A stretch of DNA of 13,721 bases, taken from Acidobacteriota bacterium. Lineage in GTDB: Bacteria > Acidobacteriota > Terriglobia > Terriglobales > Acidobacteriaceae. Each line of letters begins with the position of its first letter. Position 1 is the first letter of the stretch. The notes below the pieces were generated by a model. That model searched no databases. It was not told the DNA's origin and saw nothing but the letters and a program-made list of their open reading frames with translations. Made by a program: the position numbers and the translations under genes. Of this stretch, positions 12,948 to 13,721 are shown in pieces. The stretch covers positions 1-13,721 of the forward strand of contig JAJXZK010000428.1 in NCBI GenBank assembly GCA_021780095.1. The letters are read 5' to 3'.

Positions 12948-13721
12948 GTGAAACCAAAGGAAACTACCACCAACCCCGCCTCCGCTACCGACCGTCGCAT
13001 TCTTCTGCTGAAACCTCGGGGATTTTGTGCCGGTGTGGTGCGCGCCATTGACGTGGTACAGATTGCCCTGGAGACGTTTGGCGCGCCGATTTACGTTCGC
13101 CGGGAGATTGTGCATAATCGCTTCGTTGTCAATGATTTAGCGGCGAAGGGCGCAATTTTTGTTCACGACATTGATGAGGTTCCGGAGGGTGCGCGGGTGA
13201 TCTATAGCGCGCATGGCGTTTCTCCGGCGGTGCGGGAGATCAGCCGGCAACGGAAGCTGAAAGTAATCGATGCCACGTGTCCGCTGGTTACCAAGGTACA
13301 CGTGGAGGCGGTGAAGTTCGCCCGGCAAGGATATTCGCTGGTGCTGATCGGTCATCGCGATCACGACGAAATTGAAGGCACGCTGGGCGAGGCGCCGGAA
13401 GAAACGCAGGTCGTTTCCACCGTGGAAGAAGTGGCGGAGCTGGAAGTGCCGAATCCGGAGCGCGTTGCGTATCTGACGCAGACGACGCTGAGCCTGGATG
13501 AAGCGCGCGACATTATTCACGCGCTGAAGGCGAAGTTTCCGAAAATTGTCGGACCGCATTCGCAAGACATCTGCTACGCGACAGAGAATCGTCAGGTAGC
13601 GGTGAAGAATGTGGCGCATCAGGCCGACCTGGTGCTGGTGGTGGGATCGAATAATAGTTCGAACTCGAACCGCCTGGTGGAAGTCTCGCGAAACTTGGAC
13701 ACAATCGCTTACCTGATTGAT
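12948..13721 (+). CDS. ispH: 4-hydroxy-3-methylbut-2-enyl diphosphate reductase IspH (LytB), cut by window edge
   Basis: This is the first 258 codons of IspH, the [4Fe-4S] enzyme that makes IPP and DMAPP from HMBPP in the last MEP-pathway step, in the cytoplasm. All three cluster cysteines are present: C27 in PRGFCAGVVRAI, C111 in DATCPLVTKVH and C209 in DICYATENRQ. Substrate-binding elements are also visible: REIVHNRFVV, YSAHGVSP, GHRDHDEIEGT, TQTTLS and SNNSSNSNRLVEV. The native protein usually runs some 50 residues beyond this edge. GTG 12948 is chosen because GAGGTG lies 5 nt upstream; the in-frame GTG at 12942 is possible if the message is leaderless. An N-terminal Lys/Thr-rich tail of about 15 residues precedes the conserved start. 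Confidence 0.96.
   Translation, partial: MKPKETTTNPASATDRRILLLKPRGFCAGVVRAIDVVQIALETFGAPIYVRREIVHNRFVVNDLAAKGAIFVHDIDEVPEGARVIYSAHGVSPAVREISRQRKLKVIDATCPLVTKVHVEAVKFARQGYSLVLIGHRDHDEIEGTLGEAPEETQVVSTVEEVAELEVPNPERVAYLTQTTLSLDEARDIIHALKAKFPKIVGPHSQDICYATENRQVAVKNVAHQADLVLVVGSNNSSNSNRLVEVSRNLDTIAYLID

Noticed and set aside
13137..13619. 160-codon minus-strand ORF antisense to ispH
   Set aside because: IspH cysteine motifs on the plus strand are unambiguous.

Overview
The window looks like a chromosomal segment of a GC-rich acidobacterium (Terriglobia-like). This placement is an inference from protein style and gene order: a Pal lipoprotein carrying an extra Ig-like domain, a short proline-rich TolA, a Nim-type flavin protein and recN divergent from a tol-pal operon. 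No rRNA gene or other decisive taxonomic marker is present.

Left half, minus strand (8129 down to 1). The central unit is a complete Tol-Pal envelope system in the order tolQ, tolR, tolA, tolB, pal, cpoB. TolQ and TolR form the inner-membrane proton-driven motor and TolA/TonB spans the periplasm. TolB is the periplasmic propeller, Pal the outer-membrane lipoprotein anchor to peptidoglycan, and CpoB the coiled-coil/TPR periplasmic regulator. tolQ, tolR and tolA are tightly packed, with a 17-nt overlap and then a 6-nt gap. tolB follows a 125-nt AT-rich spacer with a tandem repeat, and pal and cpoB are separated by 191 nt holding a long near-perfect hairpin. Downstream on the same strand lie a small hydrophilic ORF, a TauE/SafE (TSUP) permease, a pyridoxamine-phosphate-oxidase-like flavoprotein and the N-terminal three quarters of a membrane-anchored alpha/beta hydrolase. 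In the hydrolase the nucleophile position reads Arg instead of Ser.

Right half, plus strand (8297 to 13721). recN (DNA double-strand-break repair ATPase) diverges from tolQ across a 167-nt region. That region has a good sigma70-like promoter for tolQ and a 19-bp palindrome that may be an operator for recN. Next come an unrecognised four-TM-segment protein with markedly lower GC than its neighbours, a large secreted esterase-D-type hydrolase with an intact catalytic triad, and the first 258 codons of ispH (last step of the MEP isoprenoid pathway), which runs off the right edge.

Several start codons sit only 5-7 nt after a -10-like hexamer and lack a convincing Shine-Dalgarno, suggesting leaderless transcripts. 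No insertion sequence, CRISPR array, rRNA gene or intact tRNA gene was seen. No gene-free stretch exceeds 300 bases. I did not find a clearly new multi-gene system; the best leads are the serine-less hydrolase, the pal-cpoB hairpin and the low-GC membrane protein.
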